From contig NZ_VIKU02000001.1 in the NCBI RefSeq assembly GCF_009371985.2, forward strand, positions 186,001-250,000: a DNA stretch of 64,000 bases, in the 5' to 3' direction. The notes beneath the pieces are model-generated. The model searched no databases. It was given only the letters and a program-made list of their open reading frames with translations, and was not told the origin of the DNA. Position numbers and translations under genes: made by a program. This document shows, piece by piece, positions 62,505-64,000 of the stretch (the stretch's first letter is position 1; each line of letters opens with the position of its first letter). The DNA is from Pelagihabitans pacificus (GTDB lineage Bacteria; Bacteroidota; Bacteroidia; Flavobacteriales; Flavobacteriaceae).

Positions 62505-64000
62505 TTATTTGATGAACAATAGCTCCCGATACTTGGTCAAAGGCCAGGAACGGTTATCGACCAACTGCTCCAACTTATCACAGTGTCCTCTAATTTGGTC
62601 GAAATACGGTTGTACATTCTCACAGTAGGCTACTGCTTTTTTGTGGGTATCCACCAATTTGTTCGCTTTTCTACGGGCGTCGGTCATCGCATCGGTCTTT
62701 TTCTTTAGTTCGGCGACATGTGTTGCAATTTGTTCAATAATGGCTAACTGACCGTCTGAAAAGGTCATGTGTGCGGCCCCATAGATCTCTTTCATCCCCA
62801 ACACATTTTTTATCACCTGGTTCTGGTATTCAATGGTGGAGGGTATCACATGATTGTAGACCAGTTCCCCATAGATCCTGCCTTCGATTTGAATATGGAG
62901 TATATATGCTTCCAGTTCTACTTCCTGCCGTGCCCTGACTTCGGTCTCGCTCATTACCTTCATTGATTTGAACAGGTCCAGACTTTTCTTTGCGGTAAGT
63001 ATCTGGAGGGCTTTGGGCGTACTCTTGTTGTTGCTCAGCTTTCTTCTTTTGGCTTCCTTTTCCCAAGCCTCGCTATACCCGTCACCATCGAAACGAATCC
63101 GTTTTGATTTCTTGATGTATTCACGGAGCACATTAAATATCGCCTCGTCTTTTTTGAGGTTCTTCTTATCGATCAATTCGTCCACTTCCTTTTTGAACTC
63201 TTTCAATTGCCTTGCCACAATGGTGTTCAGAATGGTCATGGGTTTGGCACAATTGGTCTTCGACCCTACCCCCCTCATCTCAAACTTGTTTCCGGTAAAT
63301 GCAAATGGCGAGGTGCGATTGCGATCGGTGTTATCCAATAATATCTCTGGGATCTTGCCTACTACGTTAAGTTTGAGCTCCGTTTTTTCCTCCGGTGAAA
63401 GTTTCCCGTGTGATACGCCTTCGAGTTCATCCAGGACATCGCTCAATTGCTTTCCGATAAATATGGACAATATGGCCGGGGGTGCCTCGTTGGCACCCAA
63501 GCGGTGATCGTTACTTGCCGAAGCAATCGAGGATCGTAGCAATTCCTCATACGTATCTACCGCCTTGATGGTGTTGATGAAAAAGGTTAAAAATTGGAGA
63601 TTCTTCATCGGTGTCGATCCCGGGCTCAAAAGATTTACCCCCGTATCGGTGGCCAATGACCAATTGTTATGTTTGCCCGAACCATTGATTCCCGCAAAGG
63701 GTTTTTCATGAAAAAGTACCTTGAAATGATGCTTGTCCGCCACTTTTTCCATGACGTCCATCAGCAAAAGGTTATGGTCTACCGCAAGATTGGCCTCCTC
63801 AAAAACCGGTGCCAACTCGAACTGGTTAGGGGCCACTTCGTTATGTCTGGTCTTTACGGGAATCCCTAATTTAGTACACTCCTGCTCCAAGTCTTTCATA
63901 AAACCAATGGCCCGTTGGGGAATTACCCCGAAATAATGATCATCCAACTGTTGCCCTTTGGCGGCCGAACGCCCTATCAACGTACGCCCGGTCATTAGAA
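62505..64000 (-). CDS. glnN: Glutamine synthetase type III, C-terminal part (cut by window end)
   Basis: ATP-dependent glutamate-ammonia ligase of the large GSIII type. About 498 codons are inside the window; the frame stays open to the last base and the start lies beyond 64000, so roughly the first 230 residues are missing. Clear GSIII blocks are QLDDHYFG, KTRHNEVAPNQFELAPVFEEAN (fragment), HEKPFAGINGSGKHNNWSL (fragment) and NRTSPFAFTGNKFE. The C-terminal helical region (KAEAYILHIQIEGRIYGELVYNHV-type) is also seen. With PII and AmtB it makes up the ammonium assimilation set of the window. Confidence 0.95.
   Translation of the reverse strand, partial: LMTGRTLIGRSAAKGQQLDDHYFGVIPQRAIGFMKDLEQECTKLGIPVKTRHNEVAPNQFELAPVFEEANLAVDHNLLLMDVMEKVADKHHFKVLFHEKPFAGINGSGKHNNWSLATDTGVNLLSPGSTPMKNLQFLTFFINTIKAVDTYEELLRSSIASASNDHRLGANEAPPAILSIFIGKQLSDVLDELEGVSHGKLSPEEKTELKLNVVGKIPEILLDNTDRNRTSPFAFTGNKFEMRGVGSKTNCAKPMTILNTIVARQLKEFKKEVDELIDKKNLKKDEAIFNVLREYIKKSKRIRFDGDGYSEAWEKEAKRRKLSNNKSTPKALQILTAKKSLDLFKSMKVMSETEVRARQEVELEAYILHIQIEGRIYGELVYNHVIPSTIEYQNQVIKNVLGMKEIYGAAHMTFSDGQLAIIEQIATHVAELKKKTDAMTDARRKANKLVDTHKKAVAYCENVQPYFDQIRGHCDKLEQLVDNRSWPLTKYRELLFIK

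Overview
The window looks like chromosome of a marine Flavobacteriaceae bacterium (Bacteroidota). The grounds are a SusC/SusD outer-membrane uptake pair, many proteins of Bacteroidota type (long NusB, Pur-alpha-like DUF3276 protein, cyclophilin-FKBP fusion, GSIII glutamine synthetase, two-motif DnaJ), lipoproteins, and repeated matches to the Bacteroidota sigma-A -7 element TAnnTTTG just upstream of genes. Genus cannot be fixed from the sequence. No rRNA, tRNA, CRISPR array, prophage or complete insertion sequence was seen. Most genes are housekeeping or envelope functions in short operons.

Layout. 0-12.5 kb: exported Gfo/Idh/MocA oxidoreductase; nusB-DUF1573-yajC; an ABC exporter; DUF3276; a secreted M14 peptidase; PlsC-type acyltransferase plus BASS transporter; redoxin-GNAT; YfiT. 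12.5-14.7 kb: 1-Cys peroxiredoxin, cold-shock protein, then 1.1 kb without long ORFs that holds three tandem 28-34 residue membrane peptides. 14.7-26.2 kb, all minus except one: cyclophilin-FKBP, M28 peptidase-PPK2, a five-gene NatAB-like ABC/MscS/barrel/sigma-54 regulator operon, and grpE-dnaJ. 26.6-31.5 kb: TIGR01777, mnmD, DUF4920, ilvE, MazG-like, a fourth member of the small-peptide family, crcB. 31.7-34.6 kb: PII-AmtB-porin ammonium operon. 34.6-44.3 kb: lipoproteins, DJ-1-like protein, a hydrolase fold with lost catalytic residues, MscS, AGCS symporter, LuxR/7TM and Lrp regulators, an S23/Avd-like helical bundle, purU, DUF4197. 44.7-53.1 kb: a PUL-like locus (membrane AraC regulator, SusC, SusD, surface lipoprotein) with a related 100-bp inverted-repeat element at each end and an A10 tract that throws the susC start out of frame. 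53.1-57.4 kb: hydrolase, pyrF, prfA, a minimal ABC transporter. 57.3-61.0 kb: a five-gene operon of exported redox proteins (Rieske, thioredoxin-like, ApbE, DUF4266, DUF3570). 61.1-64.0 kb: purM-like gene and a type III glutamine synthetase cut by the window end.

Functional links. Ammonium uptake and assimilation are represented by the PII-AmtB-porin operon and the GSIII gene. The AraC-type membrane regulator probably senses a signal for the SusCD locus beside it. The Rieske-to-DUF3570 operon looks like an extracytoplasmic electron-transfer or cofactor-loading pathway. The most novel items are the family of tiny membrane peptides sharing five invariant positions including a buried Asn15, the likely phase-variable susC start, the paired repeats around the PUL, and the DUF4266/DUF3570/ApbE redox operon.
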